DNA of 7,249 bases from positions 1 to 7,249 of the forward strand of contig JAKQXK010000109.1 of NCBI GenBank assembly GCA_029561505.1. Reading direction: 5' to 3'. Origin of the DNA: Spirochaetota bacterium. Its GTDB lineage: Bacteria; Spirochaetota; Leptospiria; Turneriellales; Turneriellaceae. Positions 1-5,441 of this stretch are shown one piece after another. How positions within the stretch are numbered: position 1 is the first letter of the stretch; the number at the start of each line of letters is the position of its first letter. The notes beneath the pieces were generated by a model. The model saw nothing but the letters and a program-made list of their open reading frames with translations. It had not been told where the DNA came from and did no database searches. The position numbers were made by a program, and so were the translations under genes.

Positions 1-190
1 CCAGCACGTTGCGCAGATCGCGGTCAGACAAAATGCCGAGCAGCTTGCCTTTCGCGTCGACGACGGGCAGATGCCTGAACCTGCCTTCAAGCATCACTGC
101 ATAGGTCGCTTCGACCTTGTCGGTTGTGCGCGCAGTGACAACATTGCGGTGCATCAGTTCGCCAACGGTTAATGAATCGGAGTATCGCAT
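1..190 (-). CDS. CBS-domain protein, N-terminal 63 residues (3' end outside window)
   Basis: This reads from an ATG at 190 down to the window edge without a stop. The 63 visible residues are a near-canonical first CBS motif: TVGELM near the start, then VVTART, a helix (EATYAVML) and the hallmark RHLPVVD-x-KGKLLGILSDRDL at about residues 39-59. CBS domains usually come in pairs and bind adenine nucleotides; here they could form a stand-alone protein or regulate a fused domain, which cannot be seen. The start codon shares its A with the TAA stop of the upstream gene (TAATG), which implies translational coupling to the Lif-like gene. A GGGG run five bases before the ATG may help initiation. The domain call is firm; the full-length function is unknown. 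Confidence 0.9.
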   Translation of the reverse strand, partial: MRYSDSLTVGELMHRNVVTARTTDKVEATYAVMLEGRFRHLPVVDAKGKLLGILSDRDLRNVL

Positions 191-1119
191 TATTGCCCCA
201 GATATTTGCGGCGCAGTTCTTCAATGGCCGCCTGCCGCTCGGCGTCGCCCTGAGCAGGGTTATTGCGCAGGTACTCTTTTTCAGCCGCGAGAAACTGGTC
301 CATCTTGGCAAGCGCTTCTGAATCAGCCCGCAGCGCCTGTTTCTCTTGCTGCTCGAGCCGCTGTGCCTCGACGGGGCCAAAATGCTTCACGCGCAGCTCG
401 GCCAGAGCTCTCGTGCGCTCACTTTCGGGCATGCGCGCAAGGTCGGGCTGCGTGAGCATAAGCTCGGTGCCATATTTTATGTCGGGCGGTTCGCGCTCGA
501 TCGTCGCCTGAAAATACGGGCCGAGAATCTCTTTCTTGCGCTCGTCATAAAGGCGCAGGCGCTCTGCGCCGGTCAGATTCGCATATTCTGGAGAGTTGAA
601 CTTTGCCTGCTCTTCTTGCAAAGTGATGCGCGCTTCTTCGAGGCCGAAAATCATGTTTGCATTCGTTTCGCCAAAGAACTCCCGGCGTGCTTTCTTCATG
701 AGTTTGTATTTTTCCTGGTTTGTAAGCTGCGCGAAATTTGCCGGCAGGTTCTGGCGCATCTTTTCTTCAAATTGCAGGTATTGTTCGAAAATTTCGAGTA
801 GCCTTGCTTTATCTTTACCCGGCAGATCTTGAATCAGCTGCCTGATCTTGTCGTGGCACTGGGCCTCATCGAGTTCGCCTGCACAATCGCGGCGCAGGCG
901 AACGAGCTCAAGGCTAAGGTCAATTTTGCCCTCTTGAATTTCTTTGAGAATGTATTCACCCTGCGATTCTTGCAGTCTGTCGGTGGGGTATGGAAACCGT
1001 TCAATGCCAGGTGCCGTATCTTTCGTTGAGGTCGCCGAACCTGCAAAAAACAGCCTGTAGCCAAGCAAGGCCACAGCCACCATCAATAGCGGCCAACGGT
1101 ATCGCTTCAGGTTTTCCAT
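190..1119 (-). CDS. Lif-like lipase chaperone homologue, membrane-anchored
   Basis: 309 residues. A hydrophobic segment at about residues 9-26 after a short basic N-terminus (KRYR) predicts a single inner-membrane anchor with the rest in the periplasm. The remainder is highly charged and helical, as expected of the extended helical scaffold of lipase foldases (Lif/LipB), which clasp a secreted lipase and help it fold. Family-like signatures are RREFFG followed by NANMIFGLEEA at about 145-163, and RVKHFGPVEAQRL at 243-255, which matches the FGxEAxRL pattern of Lif C-terminal helices. Four R/K-rich xFG or xLG helix ends recur at 148, 198, 246 and 306. The Lif motif RxxFDY(F/C)LS(A/T) is not intact; the region QGEYILKEIQEGKIDLS (53-69) is the nearest equivalent. 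The gene follows a phosphodiesterase gene after 49 nt holding a hairpin, and its stop overlaps the CBS gene start. No clear Shine-Dalgarno precedes the ATG. The family call is from memory of patterns; client unknown. Confidence 0.68.
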   Translation of the reverse strand: MENLKRYRWPLLMVAVALLGYRLFFAGSATSTKDTAPGIERFPYPTDRLQESQGEYILKEIQEGKIDLSLELVRLRRDCAGELDEAQCHDKIRQLIQDLPGKDKARLLEIFEQYLQFEEKMRQNLPANFAQLTNQEKYKLMKKARREFFGETNANMIFGLEEARITLQEEQAKFNSPEYANLTGAERLRLYDERKKEILGPYFQATIEREPPDIKYGTELMLTQPDLARMPESERTRALAELRVKHFGPVEAQRLEQQEKQALRADSEALAKMDQFLAAEKEYLRNNPAQGDAERQAAIEELRRKYLGQ

Positions 1120-1134
1120 GAGGATGTATAGAGA

Positions 1135-1161
1135 ATTCGGGGTAGCACAGCTACCCCGAAT
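1135..1161 (-). terminator. Perfect 12-bp hairpin between the PLC and Lif-like genes
   Basis: Arms 1135-1146 and 1150-1161 are perfectly complementary (core TTCGGGGTAGC / GCTACCCCGAA) with a 3-nt loop. The hairpin begins 7 nt after the phosphodiesterase stop codon and ends 15 nt before the Lif-like start. On the minus strand it is followed by TTCTCTATAC, which is only moderately T-rich, so it is a weak intrinsic terminator at best. It may act as a partial terminator or as an mRNA-stabilising or processing structure that sets the ratio of the two proteins. The structure is seen directly; the role is inferred. Confidence 0.6.
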
Positions 1162-1168
1162 ATAATCG

Positions 1169-2452
1169 TCACTCGACCCAACGGCCTTCGGTCGATCTGT
1201 CGTTCAGCCGAACCCAGACGTCGCCGACATTCGCGGCGCGCTTCGCTTCAACAAGGCGCTGGTTCTGCTGCCCGTTTTTCGGTACGGCGAACTGGTATGC
1301 ACCCGCTGTTTCATTGCTACAGACCGCAGCGCCGTCGCCGTGAACACCTGCAGCGTTCGACACACGCCACTGGCCGGCTGCGTTGACACAGGCGAAACGG
1401 TAGCGGTTCGTGCAGTTGGCGTCGTTCCAACGGCCCGTTGAATAGTGCATGACACAATCTTCATTACCAGCGTAATCATTTGGCTCGCCGGGCGCCCAGC
1501 TGAAGACTGCGGCTGCAAGCCGGCCATCGTTCGGGCTCACCATATCATAACCCGGAAGGTTCACGCCGCACTTGAGCATCTCGGGAATATTCGCGGTTGT
1601 TGTTTTGCCTGAACCGCCACCAAACCATGCCGTGAGCCGCGTGCGGTCTTCATAGAAACGCACCATCTTGTTCGCGTAAGCATCGGCATTGATTGCGGCA
1701 GACCCGCAATCGGGGTACGAAGTGAATTTTGAGACGTTCGATTCGGGTACGGCGTTGTTCTTCACGTAAACCCAGCTCTGCCACTCGCCGGCACCGCAAC
1801 TACCGCTCCAGAGAATGATGTTCTTGCCCGCGTTCAAAACCTGCTGGCGGGTGACGTTGACGGGTGCATCCTGGCAGGTGGTGGTTGGGCGATAAATTAA
1901 ATCACCGAAGGCCGACTTCAAAACGTTCAGCGCCGCCTGGTAGTTGCCGTCGAGGTGCTCTTCAATGTAGAGAATGACGACCTCTGAGCGGTTCGCCCGT
2001 ATGAACGAGTTGAGTTCAGACACACCTTTTGAAAGATGGCGGTCGTACGCGCTGCATCCTACATGGTTGCTCTGACCGTGGCACAACAGCGGGCGGTTAC
2101 CCCATTCCCATGGCCAGCCTTCCATGCTGAAATACCAATGGACATCAAATTCGATAGCGCGAATATCCATGCGCAATTGATCGTTCACCGAAAAATTGTG
2201 ATTCGGGTCAATGTAGCTGAAAGCCGTAGTGTATGCCGAGGCGTTGTACGTGTTGTGCGAATGCAGAAACGTGCTGTCTTTTAAAGGAAGGTTCGCTTCA
2301 AGCGCGCGCTGCTGCCCTAAAGCTTTTTTCTCCCATGAGCGCTGGTAAACGTCTACCGGCGATTCGGGTTTCGGCTTGCTGCTTGAACCGTTGATCGCAA
2401 ATATTGCGGCGACCAGCGCGAGTAAAAAAAGTACACCTCGTGTTGCTTTCAT
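1169..2452 (-). CDS. Exported PI-PLC X-type phosphodiesterase with C-type-lectin-like C-terminal region
   Basis: 427 residues from the ATG at 2452, chosen because it begins a typical Sec signal (MKATRG, then a hydrophobic stretch to about residue 20) and has GAGGGAG 11 nt upstream; the frame stays open to 2593 but that extension has no signal character. The phospholipase C-like TIM barrel covers about 55-320. Its active-site pattern matches eukaryotic PI-PLC: HNTY (H66, N67), EFD (E101, D103), CHG (H125) and VILYIEEH (E164), corresponding to the catalytic histidines and calcium ligands of PLC-delta. The barrel ends at AAAVFSWA, and a lectin-like part follows with EPN (323-325), WND (342-344) and C333, C347 and C355, then a tail with VWVRLND (412-418). 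The predicted role is calcium-dependent hydrolysis of an inositol- or glycero-phospholipid or a related phosphodiester outside the cytoplasm, with the tail binding sugar or surface. The substrate is unproven. The Lif-like gene follows on the same strand. Confidence 0.82.
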   Translation of the reverse strand: MKATRGVLFLLALVAAIFAINGSSSKPKPESPVDVYQRSWEKKALGQQRALEANLPLKDSTFLHSHNTYNASAYTTAFSYIDPNHNFSVNDQLRMDIRAIEFDVHWYFSMEGWPWEWGNRPLLCHGQSNHVGCSAYDRHLSKGVSELNSFIRANRSEVVILYIEEHLDGNYQAALNVLKSAFGDLIYRPTTTCQDAPVNVTRQQVLNAGKNIILWSGSCGAGEWQSWVYVKNNAVPESNVSKFTSYPDCGSAAINADAYANKMVRFYEDRTRLTAWFGGGSGKTTTANIPEMLKCGVNLPGYDMVSPNDGRLAAAVFSWAPGEPNDYAGNEDCVMHYSTGRWNDANCTNRYRFACVNAAGQWRVSNAAGVHGDGAAVCSNETAGAYQFAVPKNGQQNQRLVEAKRAANVGDVWVRLNDRSTEGRWVE

Positions 2453-2622
2453 ATCATTGTTAACTCCCTCACGTGTTATTCGAAATGCATCAAAATCAGA
2501 TACCAGAATTTTTCCGGAACTTATATTTAACATCGTTCGTCGCGTACGCCATGGGCCAAAAAACACGAAAGAATAAGTTGCGATAGTATACACATGATCA
2601 CTATTTGTTCACTTTTGTGACA

Positions 2623-2649
2623 GACCCAAGTAACCCGAAAGACCCAATA
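2623..2649. repeat. Three tandem 9-bp units with (G/A)ACCC(A/G)A core
   Basis: The consecutive units GACCCAAGT, AACCCGAAA and GACCCAATA are in exact 9-bp register. The first and third share GACCCAA. They lie between the two divergent genes and next to an AT palindrome, so they could be iterated operator sites, though a chance repeat cannot be excluded at this length. Confidence 0.45.
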
Positions 2650-2657
2650 AACACAAC

Positions 2658-2676
2658 ACTATTTTTAAAAAATAGT
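2658..2676. repeat. 19-bp AT-rich palindrome
   Basis: ACTATTTTT (2658-2666) and AAAAATAGT (2668-2676) are perfect inverted arms around a single A. The ACTAT half recurs nearby at 2600-2604, and its complement ATAGT at 2583-2587. The position between divergent genes suggests a dimeric regulator site or an easily melted element; the function is inferred only from position and symmetry. Confidence 0.5.
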
Positions 2677-2875
2677 TTTCTTACATTAACTGAGCGTAGT
2701 TCAGTTTCATTTTTTAATTTCGTCAAATGTCGTGTGCCAGACGGATTGCGTGCGACCACAAAAAACCAGCAGCTTTGGGACAAATTTGCCTGCCGTGCAA
2801 AAAATAATGGCAGGGCCAACGGGAATATGTTATATGGTAGCGAGAATCAACGTGAATGCACACGGTCAGTGCAGC

Positions 2876-2880
2876 GGAGG
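2876..2880 (+). promoter_or_regulatory. Ribosome binding site of the SPFH gene
   Basis: GGAGG sits 8 nt before the ATG at 2889. This fixes the start there rather than at the in-frame ATG at 2856, which has no such signal and would add 11 residues unlike the family N-terminus. Confidence 0.85.
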
Positions 2881-2888
2881 AACAAAGA

Positions 2889-3878
2889 ATGGCATTAGTA
2901 GACAGATTAAAGTTTAACGGGGGCGCAGAAGACATCGCGTGGAAGTTTCCCGATGAAGGTATTACCTGGGGTGCGCAGCTGATCGTTGCCGAATCTCAAG
3001 AAGCAATTTTCTTTAAAGGCGGCCAGTGCCACGATCTTTTTGGGCCAGGCACCTACACTCTTAAGTCGAACAATATACCGCTGCTCGAAAAGTTCGTCAA
3101 CATGGCGTTCGGCGGCGACACACCATTTGCCGCTGAAGTCTGGTTCATTTCAAAGCAGATTAAGCAGGGCATCGGCTGGGGCACCAAAACACCGATTCAG
3201 GTTGAAGACCCGAAGTTCGGCATCATCACCAACCTGCGCGCGTTCGGCGTCTACGGTATTCGCGTCGTCGACACGCGGGTGTTCGTGAAAGAAGTGATCG
3301 GCACACAGGGCAGAACAACGACCGACAGCATTCAAGATCTGATGCTGAGCACGATCGTGTCAGATATTGAAGAGCTGCTGTCACAGGTTGTGCACGAACA
3401 GAACATCGACATCATTCGCATCAATACTCAGCGATCAAAAATCGAAGAGGCGTTCAAGCCCCTGCTGGCAAAAAAATTCGAGCGCTTCGGTATCGCGATC
3501 GAGCAGTTCGAAATCGAATCGCTCAACATACCACAAGACGATCCGGGTTTCAAAGCTCTGCAGCAGGCAAAAGCCGACAAGGCGCAGATGAATATTCTGG
3601 GCGACCAGTATGCGCAGAAGCGCATGCTCGACATCGGCGAAGCATCAGCGAAGAACGAAGGCGCTGGCGGCGGCATGATGCAGGCGGGCATGGGCATGGG
3701 CATGGGCCAGATGATGGGCAACATGATGGGCAATATGAACGTCAGCGGCCAGCCTGCTCAACCTGCGGCAGATGACCCAATGGCAAAAATTCAGAAACTG
3801 AAAGGTATGCTCGATCAGGGGCTTATCACCCAAGACGAGTTCAACGCGAAAAAGGCGAAAATTCTCGAATCTATGTGA
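2889..3878 (+). CDS. SPFH-domain protein with C-terminal SHOCT motif (YdjI/virion-core-like)
   Basis: 329 residues, with no signal peptide or obvious membrane segment. The N-terminal part (about 10-220) resembles the bacterial SPFH branch often annotated as virion core protein-like: WKFPDEGITWGAQLIVAESQ at about 18-37, then EAIFFKGG, LFGPGTYTL, TPIQVEDPKFG, a charged amphipathic helix around 145-200, and LNIPQDDPGFKAL near 212-224. A flexible Gly/Met-rich linker follows (about 258-284). The last 34 residues (DDPMAKIQKLKGMLDQGLIT, then DEFNAKKAKIL) are a SHOCT motif, a short helical oligomerisation or tethering module common at C-termini. SPFH proteins form oligomeric scaffolds on membranes; this branch is poorly characterised, and stress or envelope roles are only inferred. 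It is the first gene of the plus-strand run. Confidence 0.87.
   Translation: MALVDRLKFNGGAEDIAWKFPDEGITWGAQLIVAESQEAIFFKGGQCHDLFGPGTYTLKSNNIPLLEKFVNMAFGGDTPFAAEVWFISKQIKQGIGWGTKTPIQVEDPKFGIITNLRAFGVYGIRVVDTRVFVKEVIGTQGRTTTDSIQDLMLSTIVSDIEELLSQVVHEQNIDIIRINTQRSKIEEAFKPLLAKKFERFGIAIEQFEIESLNIPQDDPGFKALQQAKADKAQMNILGDQYAQKRMLDIGEASAKNEGAGGGMMQAGMGMGMGQMMGNMMGNMNVSGQPAQPAADDPMAKIQKLKGMLDQGLITQDEFNAKKAKILESM
3686..3734 (+). repeat. In-frame short tandem repeats encoding the Gly/Met-rich linker
   Basis: A GGGCAT unit with 6-bp period runs over 3686-3707, followed by two near-identical 12-bp units (ATGATGGGCAAC at 3711-3722 and ATGATGGGCAAT at 3723-3734). Because the periods are 6 and 12, gain or loss of a unit would lengthen or shorten the linker without a frameshift. 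Confidence 0.75.
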
Positions 3879-3884
3879 TTCATT

Positions 3885-3914
3885 CGGGCCGTTGCGGGCA
3901 ACCGCAATGGCCCG
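3885..3914 (+). terminator. 13-bp hairpin with GCAA tetraloop after the SPFH gene
   Basis: Arms 3885-3897 and 3902-3914 pair over 13 positions (CGGGCC, one G-T wobble, TTGCGG) around a GCAA loop, a GNRA-type tetraloop. It starts 7 nt after the SPFH stop and ends 14 nt before the GTG of the next gene. No T tract follows, so it is probably not a simple intrinsic terminator; a 3'-end-stabilising, processing or translation-modulating structure is as likely. Confidence 0.6.
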
Positions 3915-3928
3915 GTAATTGAAATCGA

Positions 3929-4894
3929 GTGCTGTTTTCGCCCGCGCGTGTCATTAGCGACACGAACAAACAAATTTCAAAAACACTTGAGGGCAGAATG
4001 CCCATCTTGAAGCAGCTGCAGCGTTACGTTGTGACCAGCGGCGGCAAACGCATTCGGCCCCTGTTCATCTATTATCTCGGCAAGGCCTACCGGCTCGAGA
4101 ATGCTGAACTCATTCGCTTGGGTTCGCTGCTCGAGATTGTGCATGCCGCGAGCCTGCTGCATGACGACGTCGTCGACGGCGCTGAAGAGCGCCGCTCAAA
4201 GCCAACAGGAGCAAAACTTTTTGGCAACAAGGCTGTCGTGCTCGGCGGTGATCACCTGCTGTCTTCAGGGCTGCAGGCGCTCAATAACCTCGGCAACCCG
4301 CAATACATGGCGGTGTTTACCGACGCGATCAAGGCACTCTCGGCAGCCGAACTCTTGCAGATGCAGCAGCACTTTAACCTGAAAACCTCGCGCAAGACGC
4401 ATGCCGAGGTCGTCGATGGTAAAACTGCGGTTTTGTTTCGCGCGGCGGGTGCGCTGGTGGCAATTATGCGTGGTCAGGGGGATTTCTACCGTTCTGAAAC
4501 CGCAGAACTGGGGCTCGCTTTCGGCCGGTTCTTTCAATACCGCGACGACTACCTCGACTACTTCGACGCCGCGAGGCTCAAAAAGCGCGGTCTGCAAGAT
4601 TTTAGTAACGGCATTGTCACGGCGCCGCTGCACATTCTGCTGCAGGCAGCAGAAAAACCCGAACAGAGACGCATCGAAGCCTTATGGCGTGCCGTTGAGG
4701 CGGGTGACACCCAGCAGGCGTTAAAAGAGATTCCCGACCTTATGGCGAAACATCGCGTCGCGTTCAAGTGCTCGGCAGACCTGGCGCGCATGCAACGCGA
4801 CATTCTCGCAGGGCTCGAGGCGCTGCCAGAAAAGGCCCCGAGAGAGCGCATTCGCGCCGAGTTTCAAAAAATTCTTGCCGTAGCGCCGCCCTAA
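3929..4894 (+). CDS. Long-chain polyprenyl diphosphate synthase (IspB-like)
   Basis: 321 residues, the usual length for trans-isoprenyl diphosphate synthases, which extend FPP/GPP with IPP units, here probably to make the quinone side chain. Motifs in order: GGKRIRP (38-44), first aspartate-rich motif DDVVD (79-83) with RR (88-89), GKTA (164-167), and second aspartate-rich motif FQYRDDYLD (202-210). The residues four and five before the first Asp are Ser75 and Ala74; such small side chains leave the product cavity open, which fits a long-chain product as in IspB. One oddity: where IspB has EGKPTLP this protein has NGIVTAP, so a conserved diphosphate-binding Lys is Ile229. The GTG start at 3929 is the first after an in-frame TGA (3920-3922) and has no clear Shine-Dalgarno. 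An ATG at 3998 preceded by GAGGG is possible but would delete the first helix, which aligns with family members. Confidence 0.9.
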   Translation: MLFSPARVISDTNKQISKTLEGRMPILKQLQRYVVTSGGKRIRPLFIYYLGKAYRLENAELIRLGSLLEIVHAASLLHDDVVDGAEERRSKPTGAKLFGNKAVVLGGDHLLSSGLQALNNLGNPQYMAVFTDAIKALSAAELLQMQQHFNLKTSRKTHAEVVDGKTAVLFRAAGALVAIMRGQGDFYRSETAELGLAFGRFFQYRDDYLDYFDAARLKKRGLQDFSNGIVTAPLHILLQAAEKPEQRRIEALWRAVEAGDTQQALKEIPDLMAKHRVAFKCSADLARMQRDILAGLEALPEKAPRERIRAEFQKILAVAPP

Positions 4895-4896
4895 CC

Positions 4897-4913
4897 CGGA
4901 ATGCTGTATTCCG
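4897..4913 (+). other. Small hairpin just upstream of the HEAT gene ribosome binding site
   Basis: CGGAAT (4897-4902) and ATTCCG (4908-4913) form a perfect 6-bp stem with a 5-nt loop. It starts 2 nt after the synthase stop and ends next to the AAGGGGG ribosome binding site. There is no T tract. It could insulate or tune translation of the HEAT gene; it may also be incidental. Confidence 0.35.
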
Positions 4914-4920
4914 AAGGGGG
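4914..4920 (+). promoter_or_regulatory. Ribosome binding site of the HEAT-repeat gene
   Basis: AAGGGGG lies 8 nt before the ATG at 4929, one of the strongest Shine-Dalgarno sequences in the window, which supports independent high-level initiation of this gene within the run. Confidence 0.75.
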
Positions 4921-4928
4921 AATCCTAA

Positions 4929-5438
4929 ATGAAAAAGATTGCATTGCTGCTTATAGTAGCGCCCATGCTGGCGCTCACCGCTAAAGATAAAGCTGAATAC
5001 ATAGCCGACCTGAAATCTGCCGATGACGGTGTCGCCATTACAGCAGCCCAATACCTCGGAAACGACGGCGTTAAAGACGCGATTGAACCGCTCGGTGAAG
5101 TTGTCAAAAGCAACCGCAGTGCGGGTGTGCGCATTGCCGCAGCCTCGGCTCTCGGCCGCATGGACACCAAAGGCCGCCCTACAACGATTCTGAAAGAGGC
5201 GATAGAAACAGACAAAGATAACCATGTTATCTACACAGGTCTGCTCGCGATCTTGAACCTGAAAGATACCGAAAATGCCGATCTCGCGAAAGCGGTTGAA
5301 TATTGCGAAGCAAACAAAACCTCTGACATTTACATCAGCGACATTGTAGCGCGCATTCGTAAACTTGTTCCTAAGAAAGAAGCTGCGCCGGCAGCTCCCG
5401 AAGCCAAGCCAGCGCCAGCAGCCGAAGCACCGAAGTAG
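4929..5438 (+). CDS. Exported HEAT-repeat protein
   Basis: 169 residues. MKKIALLLIVAPMLALTA is a clear Sec signal peptide with likely cleavage after about residue 18. The mature part is a short helical-repeat solenoid: one HEAT unit at about 20-60 (ADDGVAITAAQYLGNDGVKD, then IEPLGEVV), a second at about 62-95 (VRIAAASALGRM, a textbook HEAT helix), and a third, looser one at about 97-147. The C-terminal 20 residues are an Ala/Pro/Glu/Lys-rich flexible tail. HEAT solenoids are protein-binding scaffolds with no catalytic residues, so the role is probably binding a partner in the periplasm; the partner is unknown. The gene lies 34 nt after the synthase gene and ends 3 nt before the next start, and an intrinsic-terminator-like element lies 17 nt beyond its stop. 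Confidence 0.85.
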   Translation: MKKIALLLIVAPMLALTAKDKAEYIADLKSADDGVAITAAQYLGNDGVKDAIEPLGEVVKSNRSAGVRIAAASALGRMDTKGRPTTILKEAIETDKDNHVIYTGLLAILNLKDTENADLAKAVEYCEANKTSDIYISDIVARIRKLVPKKEAAPAAPEAKPAPAAEAPK

Positions 5439-5441
5439 TCA

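Larger units (their letters stand above)
2453..2888. promoter_or_regulatory. AT-rich divergent intergenic region
   Basis: This 436-bp stretch separates the two divergently transcribed groups and must hold promoters for both. It is visibly more AT-rich than the flanking genes, especially 2600-2720. It contains a 19-bp AT palindrome (2658-2676), a triplet of 9-bp repeats (2623-2649), an AACTGA/TCAGTT inverted repeat (2688-2693 and 2701-2706, followed by T-rich sequence) and a CCTGCC/GGCAGG inverted repeat (2789-2794 and 2809-2814). A TATACT on the minus strand (2585-2590) is a possible -10 box for the phosphodiesterase gene, but I found no convincing -35 box, and I could not assign a sigma-70 pair for the plus-strand gene. 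I see no convincing coding sequence in it. Confidence 0.6.

Noticed and set aside
117..832. Several open frames on the plus strand opposite the Lif-like gene
   Set aside because: They are antisense to a well-supported gene and their products are low-complexity Arg/Ser/Ala/Cys sequences typical of shadow frames.
2453..2593. N-terminal extension of the phosphodiesterase to a start at 2593
   Set aside because: The added 47 residues have no family likeness and would bury the signal peptide that begins at the ATG at 2452, which also has GAGGGAG upstream.
2606..2622. TGTTCAC / GTGACA as a CRP/FNR-type site
   Set aside because: The halves are in the wrong orientation and spacing for TGTGA-N6-TCACA, and one arm carries an extra base.
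2775..2836. Sigma-70 promoter for the SPFH gene (TTGGGA or TTGCCT with AATAAT or TATATG)
   Set aside because: None of the pairs has spacing near 17 bp with acceptable matches in both boxes.
2605..2898. Open frame of 97 codons on the plus strand in the intergenic region
   Set aside because: It starts at a non-ATG codon with no ribosome binding site, lies in AT-rich regulatory-looking DNA, overlaps the SPFH start and has no recognisable sequence.
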